DNA of 5,666 nt from Candidatus Latescibacterota bacterium. GTDB lineage: Bacteria > JAAXHH01 > JACQVL01. Below, one piece after another: positions 5,627-5,666 of the stretch. Below the pieces are notes generated by a model. The model saw only the letters and a list, made by a program, of their open reading frames with translations, was not told the origin of the DNA and searched no databases. A program made the translations under genes and the position numbers. The first letter of the stretch is position 1, and each line of letters starts with the position of its first letter. The stretch covers positions 1-5,666 of the forward strand of contig JACQVL010000348.1 of assembly GCA_016209865.1 (NCBI GenBank). Reading direction: 5' to 3'.

Positions 5627-5646
5627 ATTCCCGCGAAAGCGGGAAT
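5627..5646. repeat. REP-like palindrome, ATTCCCGC-GAAA-GCGGGAAT
   Basis: A perfect 8-bp inverted repeat encloses a GAAA tetraloop, embedded in GTCATTCCCGCGAAAGCGGG plus AATCCAG. It matches the ATTCCC-N8-GGGAAT pattern known as dRS3 in Neisseria, and similar extragenic palindromes are widespread in other bacteria. It lies 54 nt after the nadE stop. As RNA it forms a stable stem with a GNRA loop and could protect or end the nadE transcript. Confidence 0.8.
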
Positions 5647-5663
5647 CCAGTCGGCCTGGTTTT
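5627..5663 (+). terminator. Possible nadE terminator: REP stem, a 4-bp stem, then T4
   Basis: The 8-bp REP stem (5627-5646) is directly followed by CCAG (5647-5650), a 5-nt loop, CTGG (5656-5659) and TTTT (5660-5663). The short stem alone is weak and the T-run is brief, so intrinsic termination is only plausible. The window ends three bases later, and what follows could change the interpretation. Confidence 0.3.
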
Positions 5664-5666
5664 AAC

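Overview
The window reads as a GC-rich Gram-negative bacterial chromosome segment. An outer-membrane beta-barrel protein with a signal peptide implies a double membrane. Protein style, strong Shine-Dalgarno sites and gene boundaries full of 7-nt tandem repeats suggest Nitrospirota or a similar lineage (NC10, or a deltaproteobacterial-type relative). That assignment is an inference from style, because there is no rRNA or other strong phylogenetic marker here.

Layout: two transcription units diverge from an intergenic region at about 3624-3835 that carries back-to-back sigma70-like promoters. The minus-strand unit runs leftward as (i) an outer-membrane protein joining a bactofilin-like beta-helix to an Omp85/BamA-type barrel (1998-3623), (ii) a GGDEF diguanylate cyclase with intact active and inhibitory sites and a PilZ-like C-terminal tail (796-1983), (iii) a stand-alone cyclic-nucleotide-binding domain protein (275-748), and (iv) after a gap of about 127 nt, the first 49 codons of a probable DUF2851 protein that runs off the left edge (1-147). 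The first two genes are 14 nt apart and probably translationally coupled. No obvious terminator separates any of the four. The plus-strand unit is a single gene, glutamine-dependent NAD+ synthetase nadE (3836-5572), followed by heptamer repeats, a REP-like GAAA-loop hairpin and the end of the window.

How the genes may work together: nadE is housekeeping, making NAD+ from deamido-NAD+ with glutamine as nitrogen donor. The minus-strand cluster looks like an envelope and signalling group: a surface beta-barrel protein, an enzyme making c-di-GMP and a small nucleotide-sensor domain. Linking them functionally is a hypothesis based on gene order and short spacing.

Apart from the gene content, the most striking pattern is that nearly every gene boundary holds a short array with a 7-nt period: 157-172, 251-268, 3581-3612, 3793-3820 and 5588-5608. 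One of these arrays lies inside a coding region and encodes the N-terminal part of a signal peptide. No stretch longer than 300 bases lacks a gene. No tRNA, rRNA, CRISPR array, insertion sequence or prophage gene was seen.
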